A DNA stretch of 64,000 nucleotides from Roseovarius amoyensis (GTDB lineage Bacteria; Pseudomonadota; Alphaproteobacteria; Rhodobacterales; Rhodobacteraceae). The translations under genes and the position numbers were made by a program. The stretch lies in the NCBI RefSeq assembly GCF_003260265.1, contig NZ_QITQ01000020.1, positions 1 to 64,000 of the forward strand, in the 5' to 3' direction. Shown here in pieces: positions 50,499 through 60,392 of this stretch. Positions within the stretch are counted from its first letter, which is position 1, and the number at the start of each line of letters is the position of its first letter. The notes beneath the pieces were generated by a model. That model was not told where the DNA came from. It did no database searches and saw nothing but the letters and a program-made list of their open reading frames with translations.

Positions 50499-51458
50499 AT
50501 GAGAAACGTCATTTTTGGCGCATTTGCAGCAATGGCCATTGGAGTGGCCGGCGGTGCCTCGGCGCAGCAATTCATCTCGATCGGCACCGGTGGCGTGACC
50601 GGCGTATACTATCCCACCGGCGGCGCCATCTGCCGTCTCGTGAACAAGGACCGCAAGGAACACGGTATCCGCTGCGCGGTCGAATCGACCGGCGGATCGG
50701 TCTACAACATCAACACCATCAAGGCTGGCGAGCTGGAATTCGGCGTGGCTCAGTCCGACTGGCAGTATCACGCCTATCACGGCACCTCGAAATTCGCCGA
50801 CAACCCGTTCCCCGAGATCCGCGCCGTCTTTTCGGTGCATCCCGAGCCCTTTACTCTGCTGGTGCGCGCCGACAGCGGCATCGAGAACTTTGAGGGTCTC
50901 AAGGGCAAGCGCGTGAACGTGGGCAACCCCGGCTCTGGCCAGCGCGCCACCATGGAAGTGGTGATGGACGCCTTCGGCGTCACCATGGATGATTTTGCCC
51001 TTGCCACAGAATACAAGGGCTCGGAAATGGCCAAGCAGCTGTGCGACGGCAACATAGACGCCATGATCTATACCATCGGCCACCCGGCCGCGGCGATCAA
51101 GGAAGCCACCACCACCTGTGATGTGAAACTCATCGACGTGGCGGGCGAGCCGATCGAAAATCTGGTAGGGGAAAACCCCTATTACCGCGTCGCCACCATT
51201 CCCGGCGACATGTATGACGGCAACCCGCAGGACACCACCACCTTTGGTGTCGGCGCGACCTTCGTCACCTCGGCCGACGTCCCCGAGGATGTTGTTTATG
51301 TGGTCGCCAAGGCGGTGATGGAAAACATCGACGATTTCCGGCAGCTGCACCCGGCATTCGCCAATCTCGATCCGTCCGAGATGGTGGCCGAGGGGCTTTC
51401 GGCGCCGCTCCATCCCGGGGCCGAGAAGGCTTACAAGGAACTCGGTCTGATCGACTGA
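50499..51458 (+). CDS. TAXI-family TRAP transporter solute-binding protein
   Basis: The 319-residue periplasmic receptor has a Sec signal (MRNVIFGAFAAMAIGVAGG, cleaved after ASAQ-like). The mature TAXI signature is FISIGTGGVTGVYYPTGGAI, with GGSVYNINTIKAGELEFGV later. TAXI receptors bind glutamate, 2-oxoglutarate or other acids and feed a fused TRAP permease. AAGGGAGAATGCC precedes ATG 50499. The permease gene lies 75 bases downstream, across a terminator-like hairpin. Confidence 0.93.
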   Translation: MRNVIFGAFAAMAIGVAGGASAQQFISIGTGGVTGVYYPTGGAICRLVNKDRKEHGIRCAVESTGGSVYNINTIKAGELEFGVAQSDWQYHAYHGTSKFADNPFPEIRAVFSVHPEPFTLLVRADSGIENFEGLKGKRVNVGNPGSGQRATMEVVMDAFGVTMDDFALATEYKGSEMAKQLCDGNIDAMIYTIGHPAAAIKEATTTCDVKLIDVAGEPIENLVGENPYYRVATIPGDMYDGNPQDTTTFGVGATFVTSADVPEDVVYVVAKAVMENIDDFRQLHPAFANLDPSEMVAEGLSAPLHPGAEKAYKELGLID

Positions 51459-51469
51459 GCCGCAGAATG

Positions 51470-51504
51470 ACAGGCGCCCGGATGAACCGGGCGCCTGTTT
51501 TCCT
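51470..51504 (+). terminator. Intrinsic terminator between TAXI receptor and permease
   Basis: CAGGCGCCCGG (51471-51481) pairs perfectly with CCGGGCGCCTG (51487-51497) around ATGAA, and TTTTCCTT follows. It would let most transcripts stop after the receptor gene and only some run into the permease. Confidence 0.8.
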
Positions 51505-51533
51505 TGACGTCAACAACATCGGGGAGGGGGACA

Positions 51534-54164
51534 GTGAGCGATAACCCGCAAGAGGTACGCAGTGCTGACGACATGGTTGCAGAGGCCGATATCGGCGCCC
51601 GCAACCCAACATCCGCATGGCAGTCACAGCTGATCGTCGGCACCTGTATCGTCTGGTCGCTGTTTCAGCTTTACATTGCATCCAAGGTGCCCAGCCTCGT
51701 GGCCGAGGCGACGGGCATGTCCGTCTTTGCCAACATTGTCGCACAGGCCCGTTATGTGCACCTGGCCTTTGCCATCATGCTGGCGACGCTGGCGTTTCCG
51801 CTGTTTCGAAATTCGCCGCGCGACCGCATCCCGGCCTATGACTGGGCGTTGCTGCTGCTGGGCCTGGCGGCATGTCTTTACCTGGTTGTTTTCCGGTTCG
51901 AGATCGCCGACCGCCCGGGTCTGTGGACGACGACGGACGTGGTCATGTCGGCCATCGGCATGATGGTTCTGATGGTGTCGGTCTACCGCTCGCTGGGGCT
52001 GCCGCTGGTGGTCATCGCGTCCTGTTTCATCCTGTTCGCGTTCTTTGGCGGCTATTCGGAATGGGCGCGCAATATCACCAATTTCGGCGGCGCGTCGCTG
52101 TCAAAGGCGCTGGGGCATTACTGGATGCAGACCGAAGGCGTCTTTGGCGTGGCGCTGGGCGTGTCGACCACGATGATTTTTCTATTCGTGCTGTTTGGCG
52201 CGCTGCTGGACCGCGCCGGCGGCGGCAACTGGTTCATCAAGGTGGCGATCGCACTCTTGGGCGCGCTCAGGGGCGGGCCGGCCAAGGCGGCGGTGCTCAG
52301 CTCGATGATGACCGGGATGATCTCGGGGTCGTCCATCGCCAACACCGTGACCACCGGCACGTTCACCATCCCGCTGATGCGGCGGATCGGTTTTCCCGCC
52401 GAAAAGGCCGGCGCGGTCGAGGTTGCATCCTCGACCAATGGCCAGCTGACCCCGCCCGTGATGGGCGCGGCGGCCTTTCTGATGGTCGAATATGTCAACA
52501 TTCCCTACATCGATGTCATCAAGCACGCCTTTCTGCCGGCGGTGATTTCCTACATCGCGCTGCTTTACATCGTGCACCTGGAAAGCCTGAAGATGGGGCT
52601 GAAGGGGCTGGAAAAGCCGGGTCGCCGCATCGGAGTGCTGATGATCCTGGTGCTGTTCCTGTCCGGGTTCATCTTTCTGGGCATCTGCGCCTTCCTGATG
52701 ATCGGGCTCAGGGTGCTGCTTGACCCGGTTCTGGGTGACTCGGTTTATGCCGCGGTGGCGGTGCTGGCGCTGGCCTATGTTGTCCTTGTCGCGGTGGCAG
52801 CCCGCTATCCCGACCTGGAGGATGACAGGGATCAGACCGGCCCGCCGGTGGCGCCGCGGCTGACGCCGACGCTGATCGGCGGGCTCTATTTCGCCATCCC
52901 GATCTTCGTGCTGGTGTGGAACCTGATGGTGCGCACCGACAGCCTGGACCGGCTGTCGCCGGCGCTGTCGGCGTTCTGGGCCACGATCTTTATGATCGTG
53001 ATCGCGCTGACGCACCGCCCGCTCAAGGCGTTTTTCCGCGGCCGGGCATTGTCGGCGGAGACGCGGCAGGGCTGGCATGATTTCGTCAACGGGCTGATCC
53101 TGGGTGCGCGCAACATGATCGGCATCGGCGTCGCCACCGGCGCGGCCGGCATCATCGTCGGCACTATCAGCCTGACCGGCGCGCACCAGGTCATCGGCCA
53201 GGTGATCGAGGTGGTGTCGGGCGGCAACCTGATGGTGCTGCTGTTCCTTGTCGCGGTGCTCAGCCTGATCCTGGGGATGGGGCTGCCGACCACCGCCAAC
53301 TATATCGTGGTCTCCAGCCTGATGGCGCCGGTGATCGTATCGGTCGGGGCGCAGGCCGGGCTGGTGGTGCCGCTGATCGCGGTGCACATGTTCGTCTTTT
53401 ATTTCGGCATCCTGGCCGATGACACGCCCCCCGTTGGGCTGGCGGCCTATGCCGCCGCAGCGATCAGCCGGGGTGACCCGATCATGACCGGGGTGCAGGG
53501 GTTTACCTATGACATCCGCACCGCGCTGCTGCCGTTCCTGTTCATCTTCAATACCGACCTGCTGCTGATTGATGTCGGGCCGGTCAAGGCGGTGATCGTG
53601 TTCGTGGTAGCACTGCTGGCGATGCTGCTGTTCGCGGCGGCGACGCAGGGCTATTTCATCGCCAAGTCCCGGAAATGGGAAAGCGCGGTGTTGCTGCTGG
53701 TCGCCTTCATGCTGTTCCGGCCAGGGTACTTTCTCGACCAGATCAGCGAGCCGTTCGCCACCGTCGAGGGGCCGGCGGCGCTGGCAATGATCGAGGGCGT
53801 GCCCGAGGGGCAGGACATCCGCCTGGCCATCGAGGGACCTGATTTCGACACCGGTGAGACGCGCTCGACGGTGATCGTGATCCCGGCCGTTCCCGGCGAT
53901 GCGATGGCGGCGCTGTCGGAACAAGGGCTGACCGCGGTGGAGGAGGACGGCAAGCTGCTGCTGGAAGAGCCGTTCCCCGGCACGCCGCATTTCGAAACCA
54001 TCGGCATCGAGTACGACTATTACGGCGACGCGCCGGTGGTCATCGCCCAGGCCCAGGTCGAAAACGACCGCATGCCCAAGGAAATCTTTTTCATCCCGGC
54101 GCTGTTGCTGCTGGCGGGGATCGTCCTGATCCAGCGTCCGCGTGCAACGCAGCCGGCGTTCTGA
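51534..54164 (+). CDS. Fused TRAP transporter permease (DctQM type)
   Basis: The protein of about 876 residues joins the small (4-helix) and large (12-helix) TRAP subunits. Motifs of the large part include SGSSIANTVTTGTFTIPLM, TNGQLTPPVMGAAAFLM and GMGLPTTANYIVVSSLMAP. A C-terminal soluble region of about 110 residues (DUF3394-like) precedes a last helix. GTG 51534 is chosen because GGGGAGGGGGACA precedes it. It would use a sodium gradient to import the acid captured by the TAXI protein. Confidence 0.93.
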   Translation: MSDNPQEVRSADDMVAEADIGARNPTSAWQSQLIVGTCIVWSLFQLYIASKVPSLVAEATGMSVFANIVAQARYVHLAFAIMLATLAFPLFRNSPRDRIPAYDWALLLLGLAACLYLVVFRFEIADRPGLWTTTDVVMSAIGMMVLMVSVYRSLGLPLVVIASCFILFAFFGGYSEWARNITNFGGASLSKALGHYWMQTEGVFGVALGVSTTMIFLFVLFGALLDRAGGGNWFIKVAIALLGALRGGPAKAAVLSSMMTGMISGSSIANTVTTGTFTIPLMRRIGFPAEKAGAVEVASSTNGQLTPPVMGAAAFLMVEYVNIPYIDVIKHAFLPAVISYIALLYIVHLESLKMGLKGLEKPGRRIGVLMILVLFLSGFIFLGICAFLMIGLRVLLDPVLGDSVYAAVAVLALAYVVLVAVAARYPDLEDDRDQTGPPVAPRLTPTLIGGLYFAIPIFVLVWNLMVRTDSLDRLSPALSAFWATIFMIVIALTHRPLKAFFRGRALSAETRQGWHDFVNGLILGARNMIGIGVATGAAGIIVGTISLTGAHQVIGQVIEVVSGGNLMVLLFLVAVLSLILGMGLPTTANYIVVSSLMAPVIVSVGAQAGLVVPLIAVHMFVFYFGILADDTPPVGLAAYAAAAISRGDPIMTGVQGFTYDIRTALLPFLFIFNTDLLLIDVGPVKAVIVFVVALLAMLLFAAATQGYFIAKSRKWESAVLLLVAFMLFRPGYFLDQISEPFATVEGPAALAMIEGVPEGQDIRLAIEGPDFDTGETRSTVIVIPAVPGDAMAALSEQGLTAVEEDGKLLLEEPFPGTPHFETIGIEYDYYGDAPVVIAQAQVENDRMPKEIFFIPALLLLAGIVLIQRPRATQPAF

Positions 54165-54177
54165 GGGAGGGACGGAG

Positions 54178-54609
54178 ATGTTCAAACGGATACTTCTTGC
54201 CGTCGATATCAACGCGATGGAAGGGGCCGAAAGGCTGGCCGAGGCGACCCGCCTGTTGGCGGGGACATCCGGCGCGGAAATCCACGTCGTCAACGTGGTG
54301 CCCACCGTCGGCATGCCGATGGTCGGTGCCGCCTTTGGGGCCGACCACAACAAGGCGATGCTGGCAGAGGTAAAGACCGCGCTGGAAGAGTGGACCGCGC
54401 GCGCCCTGCCCGAAGGGGCCAGGGCGCACCTGTTGCAGGGCACGATCTATGACTGCGTGATCCGGCTGTCGAAACAGATCGGCGCCGATGCCATTGTGGT
54501 GGGCGCGCACCGCCCCGAACTGCGCGACTACCTGGTCGGGCCGAACGCGGCGCGCATCGTGCGCCACGCCGAGCAATCGGTACTGGTGGTGCGTCAGGCC
54601 GGGTCGTGA
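54178..54609 (+). CDS. Universal stress protein family protein
   Basis: The 143-residue UspA-fold protein begins MFKRILLAVDINAMEGAERL. The nucleotide-binding loop reads GAHRPELRDYLVGPNAARIV instead of the usual G-2x-G-9x-G(S/T), so ATP binding may differ. It follows the TRAP permease by 13 bases and is presumably co-expressed, an arrangement known for other TRAP operons where Usp proteins (TeaD) tune the transporter. AGGGAGGGACGGAG precedes the ATG. Confidence 0.9.
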   Translation: MFKRILLAVDINAMEGAERLAEATRLLAGTSGAEIHVVNVVPTVGMPMVGAAFGADHNKAMLAEVKTALEEWTARALPEGARAHLLQGTIYDCVIRLSKQIGADAIVVGAHRPELRDYLVGPNAARIVRHAEQSVLVVRQAGS

Positions 54610-54822
54610 ACCGCTAACGCGTCCTGCGCCGGGTCAGATCCGTTGCCCGCCCCGCCCCCCGAGCGGCGTCTCTTCTCTGGCAGGCCGGGCGAGGTGCCAG
54701 GTCAGGCCTGGGGCGCGGACTTTTCCGATTGAACGAGACATGTTCCGGCGCACGGATCGCGACGATTGGTGATGCGGTACTTGACCCCGGTTGCGCCATC
54801 AAATATTCGTCGGCGCGAACGG
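54610..54822. other. Gap before tRNA-Gly
   Basis: No gene is supported here. The only clear signal is the tRNA promoter at 54781-54809. The region is GC-rich without notable repeats. Confidence 0.5.
54781..54809 (+). promoter_or_regulatory. Promoter of tRNA-Gly
   Basis: TTGACC (54781-54786) and TATTCG (54804-54809) are spaced by 17 bases and end 13 bases before the tRNA, a very good fit. Confidence 0.6.
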
Positions 54823-54896
54823 GCGGGCGTTGTGTAGTGGTAAGACCTCAGCCTTCCAAGCTGATGACGCGGGTTCGATTCCCGCCGCCCGCTCCA
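54823..54896 (+). tRNA. tRNA-Gly (anticodon TCC)
   Basis: The 74-base gene folds as a cloverleaf. The acceptor arm is GCGGGCG (54823-54829) with CGCCCGC (54886-54892), discriminator T and an encoded CCA. The anticodon loop CTTCCAA carries TCC. The T arm reads GCGGGTTCGATTCCCGC. It closely matches E. coli tRNA-Gly(UCC) and reads GGA and GGG codons. Confidence 0.97.
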
Positions 54897-55007
54897 ATCT
54901 TTCCGCGCAGGATCGCGGGCCGCGCCCATTCGCCGCGCGGATCCTGCCCTTGACCCTTCGGTGCCGGGCGGTCATGAAGCGCCCGACAGCATGACCGGGG
55001 TGACACG

Positions 55008-56804
55008 ATGGTGCGCAGGGCGGACGCGGGCGCGGAGATCGAGGACAGGCAGAAGGCCAGTAAGGTCAACGCGCTGGCCGAGTTGTGGCCTTTTGTCAGG
55101 CCCTACCGGTTGCTGGCGCTGGCGGCGGTTCTGGCGCTGATCCTGACGGCGACCGTTTCGCTGGTGCTGCCGATGGCCGTGCGCCGGGTGATCGACAATT
55201 TCGGCACCGAAGACGGCGCCCTGCTGGATCAGTATTTCATTGCCGCCATTGCCATTGCCGGGCTATTGGCGCTGGGAACGGCGCTGCGCTATGCGCTGGT
55301 ATCCAAGCTGGGCGAACGTGTCGTGGCCGATATCCGCAAGGCGGTCTTTGACCGGGTCATCGGCCTGAGCCCTGCGTTCTTCGACAACGTGATGACGGGC
55401 GAGGTTCTCAGCCGCATCACCACCGATACCACCCTCATTCTCAGCGTTATCGGCTCGTCGATTTCGGTCGCGCTGCGCAACGTGCTGCTGTTCATCGGCG
55501 GGCTGGGGCTGATGCTGATCACCTCGCCCAAGCTGGCGGCGCTGGTGCTGCTGATCGTGCCGGCGGTGATCATCCCGATCCTGACGCTGGGGCGCCGGCT
55601 GCGGGTGCTGAGCCGCGAAAACCAGGACTGGATCGCGGTCAGTTCCGGCAACGCGTCAGAGGCGCTGTCGAGCGTGCAGACGGTACAGGCCTTTACCCAC
55701 GAGGTCGCCAGCCGCGCCCGATTCTCCGAGGTGACCGAGGAAAGCTACTCCGCCGCCAGCCGGCGTATCCGCACCCGCGCGGTGATGACGGCGATCGTGA
55801 TCTTCCTGGTATTCACCGGCATCGTCGGCGTGCTGTGGATCGGGGCACGCGACGTGCGCGCCGGCGAAATGAGCGTCGGCATGCTGGTGCAGTTCGTGAT
55901 CTATTCCGTGCTGGTGGCCGGCGCGGTGGCGGCGCTGTCGGAAATCTGGGGCGAGCTCTTGCGCGCCGCCGGGGCGACCGAGCGGCTGATCGAGCTGCTC
56001 AATGCCGAGGATCGGGTGCAGGACCCTGCGCATCCGCGCCCATTGCCTAGGCCGGTGCGCGGCGAAATCGGGTTCGAGGATGTGCATTTCGCCTATCCCG
56101 CGCGGCCCGGCGCGCCGGCGCTTGACGGGTTCGATTTGCACATCGCGCCGGGTGAAACCGTGGCCCTGGTGGGGCCGTCGGGGGCAGGCAAGACCACGAT
56201 CATCCAGCTTATCCAGCGCTTTTACGACCCCGATCAGGGGCGTGTCACGCTGGACGGCGTGGCCTTGAACGAAATGGCGAGGGCCGATTTCCGGCAGGCG
56301 ATGGCGCTGGTGCCGCAGGACCCGGTGATTTTTGCCGCCTCAGCGCGCGAGAACATCCGCTTTGGCCGGCTCGATGCCTCCGATGCCGAGGTCGAGGAAG
56401 CCGCGCGAGCCGCTGCCGCGCATGATTTCATCGCCGCGCTGCCCGAGGGGTATGACACCTACCTGGGCGAACGCGGCGTGATGCTGTCGGGCGGGCAGAA
56501 ACAGCGCATCGCCATCGCGCGGGCAATCCTGCGCGACGCGCCGGCGCTGCTGCTGGACGAGGCGACATCGGCGCTCGACGCCGAAAGCGAACGCGCGGTG
56601 CAAGAGGCGGTCGAGGCGCTGGCGAAAACCCGCACCACCATCATTGTCGCCCATCGCCTGGCGACGGTGAAAAAGGCCGACCGCATCGTGGTGATGGACC
56701 AGGGGCGCATCGCCGCGCAGGGCACCCATGACAGCCTTGTGGCCGAGGGTGGGCTTTATGCCCGCCTGGCGCGGCTGCAGTTCACCGACGGGCAGGTCGC
56801 CTGA
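55008..56804 (+). CDS. ABC exporter half-transporter (MsbA/multidrug type)
   Basis: The 598-residue protein fuses a six-helix membrane domain (about 25-320) with an ATPase domain (about 350-590). Walker A is [20 protein letters not shown], the signature is [16 protein letters not shown], and Walker B is [12 protein letters not shown]. It works as a homodimer exporting lipids or drugs. It is not obviously lipid A MsbA, as no lpxK is adjacent. ATG 55008 has only a weak GGGGTG before it. Confidence 0.9.
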   Translation: MVRRADAGAEIEDRQKASKVNALAELWPFVRPYRLLALAAVLALILTATVSLVLPMAVRRVIDNFGTEDGALLDQYFIAAIAIAGLLALGTALRYALVSKLGERVVADIRKAVFDRVIGLSPAFFDNVMTGEVLSRITTDTTLILSVIGSSISVALRNVLLFIGGLGLMLITSPKLAALVLLIVPAVIIPILTLGRRLRVLSRENQDWIAVSSGNASEALSSVQTVQAFTHEVASRARFSEVTEESYSAASRRIRTRAVMTAIVIFLVFTGIVGVLWIGARDVRAGEMSVGMLVQFVIYSVLVAGAVAALSEIWGELLRAAGATERLIELLNAEDRVQDPAHPRPLPRPVRGEIGFEDVHFAYPARPGAPALDGFDLHIAPGETVALVGPSGAGKTTIIQLIQRFYDPDQGRVTLDGVALNEMARADFRQAMALVPQDPVIFAASARENIRFGRLDASDAEVEEAARAAAAHDFIAALPEGYDTYLGERGVMLSGGQKQRIAIARAILRDAPALLLDEATSALDAESERAVQEAVEALAKTRTTIIVAHRLATVKKADRIVVMDQGRIAAQGTHDSLVAEGGLYARLARLQFTDGQVA

Positions 56805-56865
56805 CGCGCACGCCGCCGGTGACGGGCCTTTTAAATCGAAATACCAAGGGAAAGCAGAGGCAGGT

Positions 56866-57204
56866 ATGATCGAACGCATCGGAACCGGCACCAGGATGAG
56901 CAAGATCGTCAAGCATGGCGGCGTTGCCTATCTGTGCGGGCAGGTCGGTGACGGCGCCACCGTGGCCGAGCAGACCCGCGACTGCCTGGCCCGCGTCGAT
57001 GCCTTGCTGGATCAGGCCGGATCGTCGCGCGAACGTATCCTGCAGGCCGTGATCTGGCTGGCCGACATGGACGATTTCGCCGAGATGAACGCCATCTGGG
57101 ATGCCTGGGTGCCCGAGGGCCACGCCCCCGCCCGCGCCTGCGGCGAGGCCAGGCTGGCCAACCCCGAGCTGAAGCTCGAGATCATCATCACGGCCGCCTG
57201 CTGA
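56866..57204 (+). CDS. RidA family protein
   Basis: The 112-residue protein has RidA/YjgF features: [22 protein letters not shown] near the start, [20 protein letters not shown] in the middle and [19 protein letters not shown] near the end, with the Arg that binds carboxylates. RidA removes reactive enamine intermediates. ATG 56866 gives the usual length; upstream reading overlaps the ABC gene. It is 61 bases after the ABC exporter. Confidence 0.88.
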   Translation: MIERIGTGTRMSKIVKHGGVAYLCGQVGDGATVAEQTRDCLARVDALLDQAGSSRERILQAVIWLADMDDFAEMNAIWDAWVPEGHAPARACGEARLANPELKLEIIITAAC

Positions 57205-57214
57205 TTGCCAGTGA

Positions 57215-58270
57215 TCAGGTGGCGGCCTCAATCGCCGCCGCGATGCGCCCGGCCAGCGTGTCCTGCGCCGCATCGTCCAGCGTATCGGTCGTCAGTCGGG
57301 CAATCACCTGGCGTTCCCGTCCCTTGCGCGAGCGTTCATAGGCCGGGTCATAATGATCTGCCGCCAGCGAGCGGCACAGCGCCACCCGTTCGCCTGCGGC
57401 GATCAGCTTTTCCCAGTCATCGACCAGCGCGTGACCGCGATGATGGCGCAGCGGCGCCAGCCGGGTGCGCAGGGTTTCGGCATCGGACAGGATGTCGTCA
57501 TAGGCCCGCGCCAGGTAGTGCGCCCGCGCCTCTATCGGGGCGGCGATCTCGATCCAGGGCGCGAGTTTCATCCCCTCCCACAGCGACGGGGGCAGGATCA
57601 GCGTACCGATCTTGCTGCTTTCGGCCTCGACGATGACGGGGCGGGCAGGGTCGAGCCGGTGCAGGGCAGCGGCAAGGCGGGTTTCGAACCCCTTTTGCGA
57701 GGGCTGCCCGCCGGGCATCTGCCCCAGCAGCGAACCGCGATGGTTGGCCAGCCCTTCGAGGTCGAGCACCTGCACGCCCCGTTCTGCCAGCCGCGGCAAC
57801 AGCGCCGTCTTGGCGGTGCCGGTGTGCCCGCCAAGCTGGATCAGGCGGTGGGGCAGGGGGTTTTCATACAGCAGTCCCGTCACCAGCCGGCGATAGGTGC
57901 GCCAGCCGCCGGGCACGACCTCGGCCCGCCAGCCGATCTGTTGCAGCATCCAGGCAAAGCTGCCCGACCGCTGCCCGCCGCGCCAGCAATAGACCAGCGG
58001 CCGCCAGCCACCGTCATGGCCCGCAAGCGGCCCCTCGATATGCGTGGCGGCATTGTGAAAGACCAGCGCGGCGCCGATCTTGCGCGCGAGAAACGGCGAT
58101 TGCTGCTTGTAGATGGTGCCGACGCGGGCGCGTTCCTCGTCGTCGAGCACCGGCAGGCTGATCGCGCCGGGGATGTGATCCTCTGCGTATTCCGACGGGC
58201 TGCGCACGTCGATCACGGTGTCGAAACCGTGGTCGAGGAAATCGTCAAGCGTATCGAAACGGCGGGTCAT
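57215..58270 (-). CDS. mnmH: tRNA 2-selenouridine synthase
   Basis: The 351-residue enzyme replaces sulfur with selenium at wobble 2-thiouridine of certain tRNAs, using selenophosphate. The N-terminal rhodanese domain has its active Cys95 in VYCWRGGQRSGS, and the P-loop domain has GGHTGTAKT at 147-155. Its neighbour selD, 114 bases away and divergent, makes the selenium donor. Both may be controlled from the shared intergenic region. Confidence 0.95.
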   Translation of the reverse strand: MTRRFDTLDDFLDHGFDTVIDVRSPSEYAEDHIPGAISLPVLDDEERARVGTIYKQQSPFLARKIGAALVFHNAATHIEGPLAGHDGGWRPLVYCWRGGQRSGSFAWMLQQIGWRAEVVPGGWRTYRRLVTGLLYENPLPHRLIQLGGHTGTAKTALLPRLAERGVQVLDLEGLANHRGSLLGQMPGGQPSQKGFETRLAAALHRLDPARPVIVEAESSKIGTLILPPSLWEGMKLAPWIEIAAPIEARAHYLARAYDDILSDAETLRTRLAPLRHHRGHALVDDWEKLIAAGERVALCRSLAADHYDPAYERSRKGRERQVIARLTTDTLDDAAQDTLAGRIAAAIEAAT

Positions 58271-58384
58271 GACTGCGGTGTAGCGCCGGCGGGCCTGAGG
58301 GGGAAGGGGCAGCCCTGTCAGCGACGTTGCCGGGGATGCGCTTTGGCGCTAAGACCGGCACGCCACCCGTGACAGGAGACAGCC

Positions 58385-59440
58385 ATGAGCGCCGATGAAT
58401 CCGCCACCGTTCCGCTGACGCAACTCGCCCATGGCGGCGGCTGCGGCTGCAAGCTGTCGCCGGCGGTTTTGCGCGAACTTATCGCCGCCGCCCCGGCAAC
58501 GGCGGCCTTTCCGCAGCTTCTGGTCGGCAACGGGTCCAGCGACGATGCCGCCGTCTGGCGCCAGCCTGATGGCACCTGCATCATCGCCACGACCGATTTC
58601 TTCATGCCGATGGTCGATGACCCGCGCGAATTCGGCCGCATCGCCGCCACCAACGCGCTGTCGGATATCTATGCGATGGGCGGCAGCCCGGTGATGGCGT
58701 TGGCGGTGCTGGGGATGCCGCTGGGCAAGGTGTCGGTCGCGGACACTCGCGCCATCCTCGAAGGCGGGGCAGAGATTTGCACGCAGGCGGGCATCCCGGT
58801 CGCCGGCGGTCATTCCATCGACTCGGCCGAGCCGATTTATGGCCTTGTCGCCATCGGCACCGCACCCGAGGCGCGCATTCGCTGCAACGATGCCGCCCGG
58901 CCGGGCGATGCGCTGATCCTGACCAAGGGGCTGGGGGTCGGCCTTTATTCCGCCGCCTACCGGCGTGGTCTGCTGGATGCGGGCGATTATGACGAGATGA
59001 TCGGCTCGATGACGCGGCTCAACCGCGTTGGCGCGATGCTGGCAGAGCGTACCGAGGTGCACGCCATGACCGATGTGACCGGGTTCGGCCTGGGCGGTCA
59101 CGCGCTGGAAATGGCGCGCGGTTCGGACCTTTCCATCTGCCTTGAGACCGGGCGGTTGCCGCTGCTAGCACGCGCCGCCGAATTCGCACGTGACGGCGTG
59201 GTGACCGGCGCGTCAGGCCGCAACTGGGAGAGCTTTGAGGGCGCGGTGACGCTTGATGCCGGATTGCCGGATGAATGGCGGGCTATTGTCACCGATCCGC
59301 AGACATCTGGCGGGCTGCTGGTCGCGGTCGCGCCCGACGCGGCGGAAGAGACCCGCGCCATGCTGCATGATCAGGGTTTCGGCATGGCCGAGATCATCGG
59401 CCACGCCGAGCCGGGCGAGGGCACGGTGCGGATCGCCTGA
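58385..59440 (+). CDS. selD: Selenophosphate synthase (cysteine form)
   Basis: The 351-residue enzyme makes selenophosphate from selenide and ATP. The catalytic motif is [11 protein letters not shown] with Cys20 and Lys23; the codon is TGC, so no selenocysteine is needed. Further motifs are [29 protein letters not shown] and [30 protein letters not shown] precedes the ATG. Pairing with mnmH points to tRNA selenouridine as one use; selA and selB are not in the window. Confidence 0.96.
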   Translation: MSADESATVPLTQLAHGGGCGCKLSPAVLRELIAAAPATAAFPQLLVGNGSSDDAAVWRQPDGTCIIATTDFFMPMVDDPREFGRIAATNALSDIYAMGGSPVMALAVLGMPLGKVSVADTRAILEGGAEICTQAGIPVAGGHSIDSAEPIYGLVAIGTAPEARIRCNDAARPGDALILTKGLGVGLYSAAYRRGLLDAGDYDEMIGSMTRLNRVGAMLAERTEVHAMTDVTGFGLGGHALEMARGSDLSICLETGRLPLLARAAEFARDGVVTGASGRNWESFEGAVTLDAGLPDEWRAIVTDPQTSGGLLVAVAPDAAEETRAMLHDQGFGMAEIIGHAEPGEGTVRIA

Positions 59441-59764
59441 GCGGCCCTGTCAGCGTTCAGAACCGCGATCCCGCGGGACGTTTTCGATCTTGGCCTTGGT
59501 TTCGGTCATTGGGCGCGCCTCAGCTGTCCGGGTGAAGGCGGCGCTATGCCCGGCCGAACAAACAGATGAGCGGGCATAGCGATATTTAACAGCGCAACGC
59601 ATCCTGTCCCCTTCGCAGCGAAGTTCGGGCGCGGCGAGGTTCGGGTTCGAGCCCATATCGGTTCGTCATGCCATACGCTGCGAAAGCGCGCTCCGACTCC
59701 GCTTTTCTGGATGTGACAACGCGGGTGTAGCGGACATCGCAGTACGGCACCGCCACTGCGGTGA
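59441..59764. other. Gap between selD and pmtA with a long hairpin
   Basis: No gene is convincing in these 324 bases. GCTATGCCCG (59543-59552) and CGGGCATAGC (59571-59580) form a perfect 10-bp stem with an 18-base loop, but no T tract follows. The stem may separate the convergent selD and pmtA transcripts. A T-arm-like GGGTTCGAGCCC occurs at 59640-59655 without the rest of a tRNA. Confidence 0.5.
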
Positions 59765-60388
59765 TCAGTGATCCAGTTTTCGCAGCGCCAGGAACGTCAT
59801 CATTTTCATGGGTGGCAAGGACCGTTGTTCTATCACGGCAAGCCCCGGTTGCTTGAGAACGGTGCCGATCTTGAAATCGGAATGCCAGCCAAGAAGATTG
59901 GCAAAGGGCGCGCTCATGCGCTCAATCCAGGCAAGGGCGCCCGTTTCCCTTGCAAAGTGATTGGTGATCACGATCAAACCGCCCGGTTTGCAGACCCGCA
60001 CCATTTCAGCCATGACGCGTTCGGGTTCGGGGACAACCGATATGATGTGCATCGCAGCAATGGCATCGAACGATGCATCCGGAAAATCCAGTGTCCTTGC
60101 GTCCATCTGCCTGAGCTGCCGTACATGATCGAGGCCTTGCTGTTTAACCTTGGCCTGCGCCTTGGCCAGCATATCCTCGCTGAAATCAATGCCGGTGACT
60201 GACAGGTCTTCGCGGTAGTTCGGCAAAGCCAGACCGGTGCCGACACCAACCTCGAGGACAGTCGTGACATCCTGCGAGTTGATGTATTCGACGGTCTTGC
60301 GCCGCCCAATATTCGTGATGGCACCGAATGTGTTGTCGTAGACCGGAGCCCAACGTGCGTAAGAGGTCTTGACGGCTTCTGGTTCCAA
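59765..60388 (-). CDS. pmtA: Phosphatidylethanolamine N-methyltransferase
   Basis: The 207-residue SAM enzyme methylates PE toward phosphatidylcholine. The start EAVKTSYARWAPVYDNTFG, motif I VLEVGVGTG (44-52) and the middle DASFDAIAAMHIISVVPEPE match the Rhodobacter-type PmtA. The start is placed at TTG 60388 because GAAGGATAGCGCC precedes it and the family begins there; an upstream reading would run into pssA. It ends a three-gene unit after psd and pssA. Confidence 0.9.
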   Translation of the reverse strand: MEPEAVKTSYARWAPVYDNTFGAITNIGRRKTVEYINSQDVTTVLEVGVGTGLALPNYREDLSVTGIDFSEDMLAKAQAKVKQQGLDHVRQLRQMDARTLDFPDASFDAIAAMHIISVVPEPERVMAEMVRVCKPGGLIVITNHFARETGALAWIERMSAPFANLLGWHSDFKIGTVLKQPGLAVIEQRSLPPMKMMTFLALRKLDH

Positions 60389-60392
60389 GGCG

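Noticed and set aside
52182-54443. 753-codon open frame on the minus strand
   Set aside because: It lies opposite the TRAP permease and UspA, is very rich in His, Arg, Asp and Gln, and has no domain-like pattern. High GC makes such antisense frames common.
58430-58460. Possible selenocysteine in SelD
   Set aside because: The catalytic position is encoded by TGC, and no in-frame TGA is present.
59640-59655. T-arm-like GGGTTCGAGCCC, possible tRNA remnant
   Set aside because: No acceptor or anticodon arm could be paired around it.
59450-59656. 68-codon frame on the minus strand between selD and pmtA
   Set aside because: It spans the perfect hairpin and lacks a Shine-Dalgarno or family resemblance.
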